64,000 nt of DNA from JAENVT01 sp031430695 (GCA_031430695.1 JANPBZ010000121.1:22256-86255); one strand, 5' to 3'; numbered from the stretch's first letter, positions 7,195-15,985 are shown. Numbers and translations: made by a program. Notes: a model not told the origin generated them from the letters alone.

Positions 7195-9507
7195 ATGACG
7201 ATGGTGATACCGACCACTTCACACTGGGGCGCGTACGGCGTGCGCATCGTCAACGACGAGATCGTCGAGGTGATTCCGCACCCCGCTGACCCTGATCCCT
7301 CGCCGCTGCTCGGTGGCGTGGCGGGTGCGGCACGCCATCGAACGCGGGTCCAACGCCCTGCAATTCGACGTGGCTGGCTCGAGAACGGCGCAGGTCCGAC
7401 AGATCGACGCGGCCGTGACGAGTTCGTCGAGGTCAGCTGGAGCGAGGCGGTCGAGGCGGTGGCGACGGAGCTGAATCGGGTACGTAGTCGGCATGGAAAC
7501 GAGAGCATCTTCGGGGGCTCGTACGGCTGGGCCAGCGCCGGGATCTTTCACCACTCGCAGACACAACTCCAGCGCCTCCTGAACCTCATCGGCGGGTACA
7601 CGCGGTCGATCAATTCGTACAGCAACGGCACCTCTGTCGTGTTGCTGCCGCACCTGGTCGGCAGTGCCGAAGAGGTGCTGCGCCAGCCAACCTCGTGGCC
7701 GACCATCATCGAGCACACCGACTTGGTTGTGGCGTTCGGTGGCATCCCGGCGAAGAACGTGTTCGTGACCCCGGGCGGGATGACCAAACATCGCACGCGG
7801 GACTACCTCGATCGTGCGGCGGCGCGGGGTGTGGAGTTCGCCCTCGTCAGTCCGGTGCGCAACGACCTGCCGCCGCAGATCCCGGCAAGGTGGTATGCGG
7901 TCGTGCCCGGCACGGACGTCGCACTGATGCTTGCGCTTGCTCACACCCTGCTGGTCGAGAACCTGGCCAACCGCGAGTTCCTCGACCGCTACACATTCGG
8001 CGCCGACATCTTCGAGTCGTATGTGCTCGGCACCCGCGACGGCGTACCGAAGGATGCAGAGTGGGCAAGCACCCGATGCCAGATCCCGGCCGACGAGATC
8101 CGCCAGTTGGCACGCCGGATGGCAGCGGTCCGCACCCTGGTGACCGTGACATGGTCGCTGCAACGCATCCCGCACGGCGAGCAACCAGTGTGGGCGGGGC
8201 TCGCGCTTGCTGCGCTCCTGGGCCAGATCGGCCTGCCCGGCGGAGGGTTCGGACATGGGTACGGTTCGATGGGCGACGTCGGTTCCACCGGCCCGTCGAT
8301 TGGACTGCCGCACTTCTCGAAGGGTGGCAACAAGATCCGCACGTTCATACCGGTTGCGCGCATCGCCGACATGCTGCTGTCGCCCGGCGGGGAGTTCGCG
8401 TACGACGGTGGCACGTACACCTATCCCGACATCCGCCTGGTCTACTGGGCGGGTGGCAACCCGTTCCACCACCATCAGGACCTTGATCGCCTGCGGCGAG
8501 CCCTGGGTCGGGCCGACACGGTCGTCGTCAACGAGCCGTACTGGACATCGATGGCTCGGCATGCCGACATCGTGTTGCCGACCACGATCCCCATCGAGCG
8601 CGAGGATTTCGGTGCCGGGCGGCGTGACACACACCTGATCGCGATGCATCGGGCAACATCGGCGCCGGGCGAGGCGCTTGATGACTATGAGATCTTCCGT
8701 CTGATCGCGGAGCAGTTGGACGTCGGCCCGGCCTTCACCGAAGGCAGGACGGCTCGTCAATGGCTGGAACACCTCTACGAGAACTGGCGCGACAAGGTGG
8801 GCGACGTCGTTCCCGGGTTCGAGCAGTTCTGGGCGGAGGGTGGAATCGAGTTGCCCTTCGCCGAGGAGCACCGCACGATGTTCGAGCGGTTCCGTAGCGA
8901 CCCCGAGCGGTACCGTCTCCGGACCCCGAGCGGTCGTATCGAGCTGGCCTCGGTCGTGATCGCCGGGTTCGGTTACGACGATTGCCCCGGCCATCCGGTC
9001 TGGATCGAACCCGACCACAGCCACGAAGGTTCGTATCCGCTGCACCTGATTGCCAACCAGCCTTCGACACGATTGCACGGCCAACTCGATGTCGGCGCAG
9101 CCAGCCTGGCCAGCAAGATCGGTGGGCGCGAACCGATCCTGATCAATCCGTTCGACGCGTTGGCCCGGGGCATCGACGACGGAGACATCGTGCGTATCTT
9201 CAACGGCCGTGGTGCGTGTCTGGCCGGCGCCGTGCACTCCACCGCGGTTCGGCAGGGTGTTGCGCAGTTGGCGACCGGGGCGTGGTACGACCCGCTGCGA
9301 CTCGCCGACGGAACCACGATGTGTGTACACGGCAACCCGAATGCTGTGACCGAGGATCGACCGACGTCGCAACTGTCGCAGGGGTGCGCCGGCCAACAAG
9401 CACGCGTCGAGATCGAGAAGTTCGTCGGTCCGGTGCCGCCGATTCGAGCTCATGATCCGCCGACGTTGGTGGCCCGCACTGCGGTGGGGGAACCTAACGG
9501 GCGATGA
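7195..9507 (+). CDS. Molybdopterin oxidoreductase, biotin sulfoxide/TMAO reductase type
   Basis: 770-residue molybdopterin-guanine-dinucleotide enzyme of the DMSO-reductase family. The BisC/TorA hallmark FGGSYGWASAGIFHH (about residues 106-120) supplies the serine expected to ligate molybdenum. Also seen are LIGGYTRSINSYSNG, a VVAFGGIPAKN loop, and the late SGRIELAS and HLIANQPSTRLHGQLD segments of the cofactor-binding domain. There is no Tat signal and no N-terminal Fe-S cysteine motif, so it is probably a cytoplasmic, BisC-like reductase of S- or N-oxides. An upstream in-frame extension to 6481 is antisense to metY and is rejected. The 3' end overlaps the universal stress gene by 14 bp. Confidence 0.9.
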   Translation: MTMVIPTTSHWGAYGVRIVNDEIVEVIPHPADPDPSPLLGGVAGAARHRTRVQRPAIRRGWLENGAGPTDRRGRDEFVEVSWSEAVEAVATELNRVRSRHGNESIFGGSYGWASAGIFHHSQTQLQRLLNLIGGYTRSINSYSNGTSVVLLPHLVGSAEEVLRQPTSWPTIIEHTDLVVAFGGIPAKNVFVTPGGMTKHRTRDYLDRAAARGVEFALVSPVRNDLPPQIPARWYAVVPGTDVALMLALAHTLLVENLANREFLDRYTFGADIFESYVLGTRDGVPKDAEWASTRCQIPADEIRQLARRMAAVRTLVTVTWSLQRIPHGEQPVWAGLALAALLGQIGLPGGGFGHGYGSMGDVGSTGPSIGLPHFSKGGNKIRTFIPVARIADMLLSPGGEFAYDGGTYTYPDIRLVYWAGGNPFHHHQDLDRLRRALGRADTVVVNEPYWTSMARHADIVLPTTIPIEREDFGAGRRDTHLIAMHRATSAPGEALDDYEIFRLIAEQLDVGPAFTEGRTARQWLEHLYENWRDKVGDVVPGFEQFWAEGGIELPFAEEHRTMFERFRSDPERYRLRTPSGRIELASVVIAGFGYDDCPGHPVWIEPDHSHEGSYPLHLIANQPSTRLHGQLDVGAASLASKIGGREPILINPFDALARGIDDGDIVRIFNGRGACLAGAVHSTAVRQGVAQLATGAWYDPLRLADGTTMCVHGNPNAVTEDRPTSQLSQGCAGQQARVEIEKFVGPVPPIRAHDPPTLVARTAVGEPNGR

Positions 9508-10024
9508 GCACCGGGATGTCGGCGTCGCGCACCACGGTCCCGGCCGTCGAAGGAACCAGCAGTCGGCTGAACCAACTGCGATCGTGGGAGCCGACGACGA
9601 TGACATCGGCCTGGTGGTGGTGGGCAGCGGCGATGATCGCGGAAGCGGGATCACCGACCTCGCCGACTACCTGGGGGTTTGGTAGATCCGCCTCGGTGGC
9701 GACATCGAGTGCAACCTGAATTGCCGCGTCGATCGGGGCGTTGTCGACCTCCGCCGCCGGCGGCTCGACAGATGGTGAATCGCTCTGCGACGGGCTGGTA
9801 CCGGCTTCGGATTTGTGTGGAGCGAGCTTGACGACTCCCGACGGGGCCATGACGATCGGATAGCCGATTCCCCAGATCAAGGCGTCGCCGCCCCAGATCA
9901 TCGGGGACTGATCGGCCACGTTCACCACGGTGTAGTGAGCGCTGTCGCCGAACAACTCGTACGCAATGCGCGCCGTTCTGATGGAGGACTCCGAATCGTC
10001 GACGGCAATCAGTACTTGTGTCAT
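9494..10024 (-). CDS. Universal stress protein (UspA family)
   Basis: 176-residue single Usp domain. It starts MTQVLIAVDDSESS with the ADP-contacting Asp, and ends VIVVGSHDRSWFSRLLVPSTAGTVV, the G-X2-G-X9-G(S/T)-like nucleotide loop with the first glycines partly altered (GSHD). A 40-residue Pro/Ser-rich insertion in the middle makes it longer than typical Usps. The start codon is 8 nt after a GTTT-N16-GGGTAC stress promoter, so the message is probably leaderless and under the SigB/F-type sigma factor encoded at 23214. Convergent with the molybdoenzyme. Confidence 0.9.
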   Translation of the reverse strand: MTQVLIAVDDSESSIRTARIAYELFGDSAHYTVVNVADQSPMIWGGDALIWGIGYPIVMAPSGVVKLAPHKSEAGTSPSQSDSPSVEPPAAEVDNAPIDAAIQVALDVATEADLPNPQVVGEVGDPASAIIAAAHHHQADVIVVGSHDRSWFSRLLVPSTAGTVVRDADIPVLIAR

Positions 10025-10032
10025 ACCTGTCC

Positions 10033-10058
10033 GTACCCGAAGCGAGCGTCAGACAAAC
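10033..10058 (-). promoter_or_regulatory. SigB/SigF-type promoter of the universal stress protein
   Basis: Minus strand: GTTT (10055-10058), 16 nt, GGGTAC (10033-10038). The ATG follows 8 nt later, so transcription would start at or next to it. Confidence 0.75.
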
Positions 10059-10065
10059 GCCGAAC

Positions 10066-10617
10066 TCACTGCGTTGCGGTGAACTGCAGGTCGATCTCGA
10101 CGTCGATCTTCTTGCCGAGGGCAAACTTGTCGATGCCGAGGGGCATGTTGAAGTCGATGCCGAAGTCGTCGCGCAGGATCTTCGCCGTGGCGATGAAGCC
10201 GCTGTGCAGCTTCCCATCGCCGGGGTGTTCGGCGGCACCGGTGAACTCGACGGCGAGCGTGACCGGCTTGGTGGTGCCGTTGATGGTCAGGTCGCCGTCG
10301 GCTTCGTACTCGTCGCTTCCCACCTCGCGAATCGCGGTTGACGTGAACGTGAGGGTGGGGTGTGTGTCGGCGGAGAAGAAGTCGGTCGACAGGAGATGAG
10401 CGTCGCGGTCGGCGTTGTTGGTGTCGATGCTGGCGATGTCGATCGTTGCGCCGAACCGCGTGTCGGCGAGGTCGTCGCCGACCGTCAGCCAGGCATCGAC
10501 ACCGTTGAACCGGCCGTGCACGTTGGTGAGACCGAGGTGCCGAACCTTGAAGTGGACGCCCGAGTGACTGGGATCCAATGCCCAGGTGCCAGTGGTGAGG
10601 GGAAGTGTCGCAAGCAT
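10066..10617 (-). CDS. YceI-family lipocalin-like protein
   Basis: 183-residue YceI/TTHA0802 beta-barrel, a fold that binds polyisoprenoid or amphiphilic lipids. Typical motifs are TGTWALDPSHSGVHFKVRHLGL at the N-terminus, DVDAWL-like GVDAWLTVGDDL, NADRDAHLLSTDFFSADTHPTLTF and the C-terminal MPLGIDKFALGKKIDVEIDLQ. There is no signal peptide, so it is a cytoplasmic version. The ATG at 10617 has AAGGAGG seven bases upstream. It is divergent from a MarR regulator with a strong inverted repeat between them, a pairing common for actinobacterial YceI genes, so MarR repression is likely. Confidence 0.92.
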   Translation of the reverse strand: MLATLPLTTGTWALDPSHSGVHFKVRHLGLTNVHGRFNGVDAWLTVGDDLADTRFGATIDIASIDTNNADRDAHLLSTDFFSADTHPTLTFTSTAIREVGSDEYEADGDLTINGTTKPVTLAVEFTGAAEHPGDGKLHSGFIATAKILRDDFGIDFNMPLGIDKFALGKKIDVEIDLQFTATQ

Positions 10618-10643
10618 GGTCTGCCTCCTTGTAAACGGAATGG

Positions 10644-10671
10644 AGTAATAGTACCGATAGTGACTATTACT
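10644..10671. promoter_or_regulatory. MarR operator between yceI and marR
   Basis: Perfect 9-bp inverted repeat, AGTAATAGT-N10-ACTATTACT. It lies over a candidate yceI promoter on the minus strand (TTGTAA-N17-TACTAT). The marR gene on the other strand has TACATT (10704-10709), 6 nt before its GTG. One repressor bound here could silence yceI and, from further away, marR. Confidence 0.7.
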
Positions 10672-10715
10672 TACAACACAGTCTCTTCGGTGTCCTGATC
10701 AGGTACATTGGCGGG

Positions 10716-11210
10716 GTGAGCATCGACGTCGTCGCGAACACCGAGAGCAGCGCCGATGCGTCTATCGATGTGCCGCATCGCGAGCTGCTCGAGTTGTCGG
10801 CGCGCTTCTCGCATTCGTTCCTCCGATGGGTCGACGCTGGCCCGGCCGGCGGACTCACCTTTCCCAGGCTTCGCCTGCTCGAGGCGCTGCATTGCCAGGG
10901 CCCCGCCAAGATGAAGACGTTGGCCGATGCGCTCGGCCTCAGCGCCCGCAACCTCACCGCCGTTGCCGACTCGCTGGAAGGCGAGGGCCTGTTGCGTCGC
11001 GTGGCTCACCCGAGCGATCGGCGAGCCACGCTGCTCGAACTGACTGACAATGGCCAGGCAGCCGCCGACGGGTCACTCGTACCCCGACTGATCGAGCTCA
11101 GCCGTCTGTTCGACGAGTTGTCGCCGACTGCACGCAACAATCTTCGCGGCACGCTCGCCACGCTGGTCGCAGCCATGGAGTCGGGTTGCGGCGCGCAGGT
11201 CGAGACCTGA
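10716..11210 (+). CDS. MarR-family transcriptional regulator
   Basis: 164 residues. Winged-helix MarR core: LTFPRLRLLEALHCQGPAKMKTLADALGLSARNLTAVADSLEGEGLLRRVAHPSDRRATLLELTDNG, including the wing motif HPSDRRATLLELT. The GTG at 10716 follows a TACATT -10 by 6 nt with no ribosome site, so the gene looks leaderless. It is divergent from yceI across a 28-bp operator, and its 3' end lies just before an LLM oxidoreductase gene on the same strand. The effector is unknown. Confidence 0.9.
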   Translation: MSIDVVANTESSADASIDVPHRELLELSARFSHSFLRWVDAGPAGGLTFPRLRLLEALHCQGPAKMKTLADALGLSARNLTAVADSLEGEGLLRRVAHPSDRRATLLELTDNGQAAADGSLVPRLIELSRLFDELSPTARNNLRGTLATLVAAMESGCGAQVET

Positions 11211-11215
11211 GCCTG

Positions 11216-12244
11216 GTGCCCACCGCGCTGGCATCCGTTCGACGATCGGTCCTCGACCTATCGGTGCTCAACGATGGTCAGTCCAGCGCGGATGCGCTGC
11301 ACACCACGACAGCGTTGGCCAAGCGTGCCGACGAGCTTGGCTACACCCGGTTCTGGGTCGCCGAGCATCACAACATGCCAAGCGTGGCGTGCACCTCCCC
11401 AGCCGTCCTGATTGCGCATCTGGCCGCGGTCACATCGAGCATCCGGGTCGGCTCCGGTGGCGTGATGCTGCCAAACCATGCACCGCTCGTGATTGCCGAA
11501 CAGTTTGCAATGCTCGAGGGCCTGCATCCCGGGCGGATCGACCTCGGCATCGGTCGTGCCCCGGGAACCGACCAGCGCACCGCAGCGGTGTTGCGCGGGT
11601 CGTCCGACCGGCAGGGTGTCGACGACTTCCCCAACGACTTCCTCGACCTCATGGGGCTGCTCGGTGATCCGCGCACGACGACCGGTCTGTGGAATCAGTT
11701 CCTGGCGACACCGGCGGCTACGACGTCGCCCGAGATCTTTCTACTCGGCTCCAGCGGATACAGCGCACAACTTGCCGGGCATCTCGGGCTGCCCTTCGCG
11801 TTCGCCCATCACTTCGACACGGGCGGCACCATGCAAGCCACCGATCTGTACCACCAGTCGTTTCAGCCGTCGGTCGTGCTCGACGCGCCACACATGATCG
11901 TGACCGCCAACGTGCTCGCGGCCGACTCGAAGGAAGATGCAGACTGGCATTCGGCCCCAGGTCGACTGACGTCGCTCGGACGCCGAACGGGTCGGTTCAT
12001 CCGCCTGCCGTCGCCGCAGGATGCCGCGGTCCATCCCGACCTCGAAGAGGCCAATCGCTTGCCGAGCAGCAGGATCGTCGGTGAAGTGTCGGTCGTCATC
12101 CGTGAACTGGAAGAGCTCGTCTCGCGTACCGGGGCAAACGAGTTGATGGTGACCTCGGTTGCCTACGACCTGTCGGCTCGGATCCGCAGCATCGAACTGC
12201 TCGCCGAACATTGGATCGGGCCAGACGTCGCCACGGCAAGCTGA
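11216..12244 (+). CDS. LLM-class (luciferase-like) flavin-dependent oxidoreductase
   Basis: About 342 residues, of the MsnO8/luciferase-like family. The N-terminal LDLSVLNDGQSSADALHTTTALAKRADELGYTRFWVAEHHN is diagnostic (AEHHN loop). SSIRVGSGGVMLPNHAPLVIAEQFAMLEGLHPGRIDLGIGRAPGTD is the flavin-binding barrel segment. I chose the GTG at 11216, 5 nt after the marR stop. The frame is open upstream to 11186, inside marR. It is probably co-transcribed with marR. FMN is the usual cofactor of this subgroup. The substrate is unknown. Confidence 0.88.
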   Translation: MPTALASVRRSVLDLSVLNDGQSSADALHTTTALAKRADELGYTRFWVAEHHNMPSVACTSPAVLIAHLAAVTSSIRVGSGGVMLPNHAPLVIAEQFAMLEGLHPGRIDLGIGRAPGTDQRTAAVLRGSSDRQGVDDFPNDFLDLMGLLGDPRTTTGLWNQFLATPAATTSPEIFLLGSSGYSAQLAGHLGLPFAFAHHFDTGGTMQATDLYHQSFQPSVVLDAPHMIVTANVLAADSKEDADWHSAPGRLTSLGRRTGRFIRLPSPQDAAVHPDLEEANRLPSSRIVGEVSVVIRELEELVSRTGANELMVTSVAYDLSARIRSIELLAEHWIGPDVATAS

Positions 12245-12836
12245 TGCTCGACGGACGAGCCGCCGCCCACATCGCCGACGTGTACCAGCTCGGCGGTGAC
12301 GCCGTGTTGTCCGGGCCCGTCGCTCGGAGAGAAGTCGGCCAAGTGTGGCAACTGACGACCTCGCGCGGGACGTGGGCGGTGAAGGCGCCTTTCGAGGCGC
12401 CATCCACTGAGGAAGTCAACGACGATGCCGCGTTCCAGGACGGGGTCTTCGATGCTGGAGTCTCGATGCCGCAGGTGGTGCGTAGGCGGCATGGCGATGT
12501 GCTCGCCGATCGACTGGGAGGACGTTGGCCTCGCCGACCCCAGTCAGGAGCTCGGCCTGGTGCTGTTCGAGTTCGGCTGCGGCGAGGCCGCCCGCGCCAG
12601 AGCCTTGTACGACGCCTATCTCGAAGCCGGTGGACCAGGTCGAATTGACCGGCCAGGTAACTTCTCGATGGTCATTGCCAAGATCGCCCACATCGGTGAG
12701 ATCTCGTGCGCGCGATGGCTCGACCCGGCACGCGCTCGCGAGCAGCAACGCAATGAAGGCCGCATCGACGAGGTCGTCACTCAGGGCATCACCCGCCGCA
12801 TGGTTCGACGAGATGGTCGCCGCTGTCTCACACTGA
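12244..12836 (+). pseudogene. Broken aminoglycoside-phosphotransferase-like kinase
   Basis: Three reading frames must be joined to rebuild this gene. Frame one from 12244 gives the N-lobe, ending FQDGVFDAGVSMPQVV and HGDVLAD. Frame two picks up at about 12510 with IDWEDVGLADPSQELGLVLFEF and AGGPGRIDRPGNFSMVIAKIAHIGE. Frame three supplies the C-terminal WFDEMVAAVSH and a stop at 12836. Compared with intact family members the central segment with the catalytic HxD loop is missing, so there has been a deletion and a frameshift near 12803. The start ATG overlaps the LLM stop (TGATG). It cannot make an active kinase. Confidence 0.75.
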
Positions 12837-12915
12837 GAAGTCGGGCGAATCTCGTCACCGTGGACGCGGCTATCCGGCGAGATGCTCGCCGAACCCACCG
12901 GCGCCGGTACTGACG

Positions 12916-13230
12916 ATGCTCGGCGAGATCGTCGTTCACGGTGACGACATCAGGCGCCCGCTGGGCCTCGTCGGCGACGTCGCACCCGAGGTGGTCATCG
13001 CCTGCTTGGAGTTGTACCAGGGCGCCAGCTTTCCCATGGGGACCAAGAAGCGGATCGACGGTCTGCGCCTTGTTGCCGCCGATGTCGGCTGGTCGCACGG
13101 CGCAGGTCCCGAGGTAACCGGTCCTGAGCTGCCGATGGGGATGGCGATGACCGGTCGGATCGCCGGGCTCGGTGAGCTCGGCGGCAAAGGATTGGCCACG
13201 CTGCGCCAACAAATGACAACGAGCAGCTGA
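12916..13230 (+). pseudogene. C-terminal fragment of a TIGR03083/maleylpyruvate-isomerase-like protein
   Basis: The 104 codons from 12916 match only the C-terminal half of the mycothiol-dependent maleylpyruvate isomerase/DinB-like family: MLGEIVVHGDDIRRPLG, then KKRIDGLRLVAADVGWSHG and AMTGRIAGLGELGGKGLATL. The frame stays open upstream with family-like PPAPVLT, but the metal-binding N-terminal helices are absent. It sits directly after another broken gene, so a single deletion may have removed the 3' part of one and the 5' part of the other. Confidence 0.65.
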
Positions 13231-13233
13231 TTC

Positions 13234-14325
13234 CTATCGCGCTGTGTTGGATCCGGTTGGGGGTGGCTTGGCCGTGCTGTCGCGGATGACGAGTTCTGTC
13301 GGAAGCAGTACGTGATGCACTTGCGTGGTCGTGCCACTTCGCGATTGCGCGATCGCTGCGGTCAGCGCGGCCGCGGCGGCGTGACCTTTGGCGGCGACGT
13401 CTTGGCGCACGGTCGTCAGCGCCGGGCGCATGCGTTGGGCCAGGGGATTGTCGTCGAACCCGACCACGGAGAGGTCGTCGGGCACGCTGAGGCCACGTGC
13501 GGACGCGGCTTGCACGACGCCGTAGGCGATGACATCGCTGAAGCACAGGATCGCGGTTGGCCGCTCCGGCTTGTCGAGCAGGATCCCTGCAGCCTCGTTG
13601 GCCGATTCCTTTCCTGAGCCCTCGTCGGAATGCCATTCCTGGAACACCGTCGGCTCGATCCCCGCGGCGTGCAGTGCGTCGAGCCAGCCGAGCATGCGTT
13701 GCCTGACGACGTGACCGTCGGCCGCCGAGACCGGGTCGTCGACGATCCCATTCGGGCCGAGGATGCTGGTCGTGACGATGTCGATCCGCCGGTGGCCAAG
13801 GTCGACGAGGTGTTGGGCGGCAAGACGCGCGCCGGACCTGTCGTCGATGTTGATGCTGGGCACTCCCGGCCATGGCGCTTGATCGACGAAGACGAGTGGC
13901 AACTTGCGACGTCGCAACCAATCGACAGCGGTCGACTGGGTGTTGCACGAATAGACGAGTGCGCCGTCCATCGGCACGTCACGGGCGGGGATCATCTCGG
14001 GCCGCTCCGATGCCGACAGCAGTGTCAGGGCGAGCCCAGTCGGACGCAGTTCCTCGGCGATTGCGCCCAGGAAGGTCGTCGCCACCTCGTCGGTGAATGC
14101 GTTCCGGAGCGAGTCCGTCAGCAGGACGCCGACAGCTCCTGTCGTACCCCGCGCCAGGGCGCGTGCGGAGGGATCGGGGCCGGCGTAGCCGAGTTCTTCG
14201 GCGGCGGTCAGAATTCGGCCGCGTAGCTCTGCGGACAATTGGTCTGGCCGGGAGAACGCATTCGACACGGTCATGCGACTCACGCCAACCCGATCAGCGA
14301 TCGTCTGCAGTGTCACTCTCGCCAC
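13234..14325 (-). CDS. LacI-family transcriptional regulator
   Basis: About 363 residues. LacI helix-turn-helix at the very N-terminus: RVTLQTIADRVGVSRMTVSNAFSRPDQLSAELRGRILTAAEELGY. A periplasmic-binding-protein-like effector domain follows (GAVGVLLTDSLRNAF, PDDLSVVGFDDNPLAQRMRPALTTVRQD). I chose the GTG at 14325 because it begins exactly at the family start. The frame is open to 14370 inside a hairpin. No sugar catabolic operon is adjacent, so its target is not evident. The 42-bp inverted repeat just upstream may be its operator. Confidence 0.9.
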   Translation of the reverse strand: MARVTLQTIADRVGVSRMTVSNAFSRPDQLSAELRGRILTAAEELGYAGPDPSARALARGTTGAVGVLLTDSLRNAFTDEVATTFLGAIAEELRPTGLALTLLSASERPEMIPARDVPMDGALVYSCNTQSTAVDWLRRRKLPLVFVDQAPWPGVPSINIDDRSGARLAAQHLVDLGHRRIDIVTTSILGPNGIVDDPVSAADGHVVRQRMLGWLDALHAAGIEPTVFQEWHSDEGSGKESANEAAGILLDKPERPTAILCFSDVIAYGVVQAASARGLSVPDDLSVVGFDDNPLAQRMRPALTTVRQDVAAKGHAAAAALTAAIAQSRSGTTTQVHHVLLPTELVIRDSTAKPPPTGSNTAR

Positions 14326-14352
14326 TCCACGAGTCTGGTCTGAATTCGCGGC

Positions 14353-14394
14353 GAAACCCGGATCGATCACATTTTCATGATCGATCCGGGTTTC
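14353..14394. repeat. 42-bp perfect inverted repeat upstream of lacI
   Basis: Arms GAAACCCGGATCGATC and GATCGATCCGGGTTTC are perfect complements over 16 bp, separated by 10 nt (17 bp and 8 nt if the first loop pair is counted). There is no U-run on either side, so a classical terminator is unlikely. Each arm contains a CG-centred GATCGATC, like a LacI-type half-site. It ends 28 nt before the stop of the small gene at 14422. Confidence 0.75.
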
Positions 14395-14421
14395 CGTTGG
14401 GGGATCAACGTTGGTGATCGG

Positions 14422-14613
14422 TTATCGCCGCAGCGCGGGCCGCAATCCGATCGCCGGCAGGTGGGCGGGGCGGCGGATCCTGGCGAGTGCCCACCGATGG
14501 CGCCGACGTGGCTCAGTGATGGGTTGCACCGGGGCATTCGGCAATGCGCTGTAGGCGACGCTGTGCAGCGAATTCTGCGAGTACCGGTCGGCGAGCGTGA
14601 AGAACGATTCCAT
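14422..14613 (-). CDS. Small basic protein, unknown function
   Basis: 63 residues starting MESFFTLADRYSQNSLHSVAY and ending in a strongly basic half (RRRHRWALARIRRPAHLP). Support for it being real: GGGAG seven bases before the ATG, a good TTGACC-N18-TATACC promoter upstream, and an amino-terminal half with normal composition. It resembles short basic actinobacterial proteins, but I do not recognise the family. It sits alone between lacI and the AI-2E transporter gene. Confidence 0.55.
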   Translation of the reverse strand: MESFFTLADRYSQNSLHSVAYSALPNAPVQPITEPRRRHRWALARIRRPAHLPAIGLRPALRR

Positions 14614-14639
14614 GTCAAGACTCCCATACTTTCTGTAGC

Positions 14640-14669
14640 GGTATAGTTAATGGTTACTGTACCGGTCAA
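14640..14669 (-). promoter_or_regulatory. Housekeeping-type promoter for the small basic protein
   Basis: Minus strand: -35 TTGACC (14664-14669), 18 nt, -10 TATACC (14640-14645), about 26 nt before the ATG. The spacer contains an imperfect palindrome, GGTACAGTAACC, that might bind a regulator. Confidence 0.55.
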
Positions 14670-14704
14670 GTCAGTGAATTCAAGTCATTTCGATGTGATG
14701 CGTG

Positions 14705-15916
14705 TCATACGTCGCTCGCCGAGGTGAGGTCGACGGTCTCGGAGAAGTTGTCGGGTAGCACCAGCTGCTCACGCTGGTGCTCTTGTCGAACCGCGATGAT
14801 GATCACCTGCAGCGCGCCGGACACGGGCACGGCGAGCAGCGCCCCGAGAATGCCGAACACTTCAACCGCAACGAGCACGCTCAACAGGATCCCCAGCGGG
14901 TTGACGTTGACCTTGCGAGCCATGATCCACGGGTACAGCACCCCGTTCTCGATCTGCTGGTAGATCACGAAGAAGACCACCGAGATCAGACCGGCCGTTG
15001 GCGAATGAAGGTACGACGCGATCACGCTCACCGCTGCCCCGATCGTTGCCCCCACCATCGGGATGAGGTCGGCGACGGCGACGAACAGGGCCAGCACCAC
15101 CGGGCTCGGTACGCCAAGCGAGACGAGGAAGACGAAAGCAGCTACACCGGCGATGAGGCTGATGATGAGGTTGCCGATGACGTAGCCACTGACGGCGCCG
15201 GCAGCGTCGGTGGCAATTCGCTGTGCCGCGGAGCGTCGTCGGTACGGAATGATGTTCTGTGCGGTACGTCCGATTGCCGCTGACTGGCTGATGAACAGGA
15301 ACGTCAGCAGGGTGATGGTGACGAATGCGAACGCAACGCTCGCGACTGTCTGTGCCGCCTCGAACGACGAATCGCTCAAGCGGTCCGCGGCGTCGGCGAG
15401 CTTGGCTTCGTTGGACTGGATGTAGCTCTCGATGTGCAGCTTGTGCACGATGTTGCCGATCGGACCCTTGCCGTCTGCGGCGTCGTGCACGGCGCCGGGA
15501 AGATCCGTGATGATGTGCACGAGCTGTGTCCTCACCGGCATCACGAACAGGGCGATCACACCGAGCAAAACCAGCAGCGTCGCGGCAACCACCGTGCCGG
15601 TGGCCAGGCTGCGCCGACCGCCCAGACGGCGCTCCAACCGGCCGACCAGCGGTGCGAGCACGATGGCCATGAATCCGGCGATGCAGATCCACATCACGAT
15701 GCGCCCAGCAGCGAGCAGCAGAACGCTCGCGACGTAGGTCGCGACGACGACGCCGACGGTACCAACGATCGTTCGCCACGGAACGTCCGACCATGAGGCG
15801 ACTCTGCTGATTGCGGACGGCTCGGTGAACTCGTGGTGTCGCGGCGCGCCGTTTCCCGGGGGGTATCCGGGAATGTAGAGCCCCTCGTGATCTGGGCCCT
15901 CTGACGTGGGGTGCAC
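14705..15916 (-). CDS. AI-2E family transporter (TqsA/PerM-like)
   Basis: 403-residue polytopic membrane protein of the AI-2E transporter (UPF0118) family. It has eight predicted helices, beginning WRTIVGTVGVVVATYVASVLLLAAG and IVMWICIAGFMAIVLAPLVGRLERRLG. The conserved late segments are PSPVVLALFVAVADLIPMVGATIGA, VFFVIYQQIENGVLYPWIM and NPLGILLSVLVAVEVFGILGALLAVPVSGALQVI. A 40-residue cytoplasmic N-terminus precedes helix 1. The start is GTG at 15916. The family name is historical. Members may act as Na+/H+ or small-molecule exporters. It is divergent from the stress membrane protein at 16089. Confidence 0.9.
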   Translation of the reverse strand: MHPTSEGPDHEGLYIPGYPPGNGAPRHHEFTEPSAISRVASWSDVPWRTIVGTVGVVVATYVASVLLLAAGRIVMWICIAGFMAIVLAPLVGRLERRLGGRRSLATGTVVAATLLVLLGVIALFVMPVRTQLVHIITDLPGAVHDAADGKGPIGNIVHKLHIESYIQSNEAKLADAADRLSDSSFEAAQTVASVAFAFVTITLLTFLFISQSAAIGRTAQNIIPYRRRSAAQRIATDAAGAVSGYVIGNLIISLIAGVAAFVFLVSLGVPSPVVLALFVAVADLIPMVGATIGAAVSVIASYLHSPTAGLISVVFFVIYQQIENGVLYPWIMARKVNVNPLGILLSVLVAVEVFGILGALLAVPVSGALQVIIIAVRQEHQREQLVLPDNFSETVDLTSASDV

Positions 15917-15985
15917 GAAATCAATTCTTCCCGCAGCCAGCTTGATTCAAACTCAGGGTGCCGACTCGGCTCACCGCACCGAGTT

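Noticed and set aside
7219..9654. Long minus-strand open frame (811 codons) opposite the molybdoenzyme gene
   Set aside because: The plus strand encodes a clear BisC/TorA protein through the same interval. The minus frame has no recognisable motif and is a mirror of GC codon bias.
14377..14646. Plus-strand frame of 89 codons between lacI and the AI-2E gene
   Set aside because: It has no ribosome site. The minus-strand small gene in the same interval has both promoter and ribosome site. The first codons of the plus frame are only the mirror of the hairpin.
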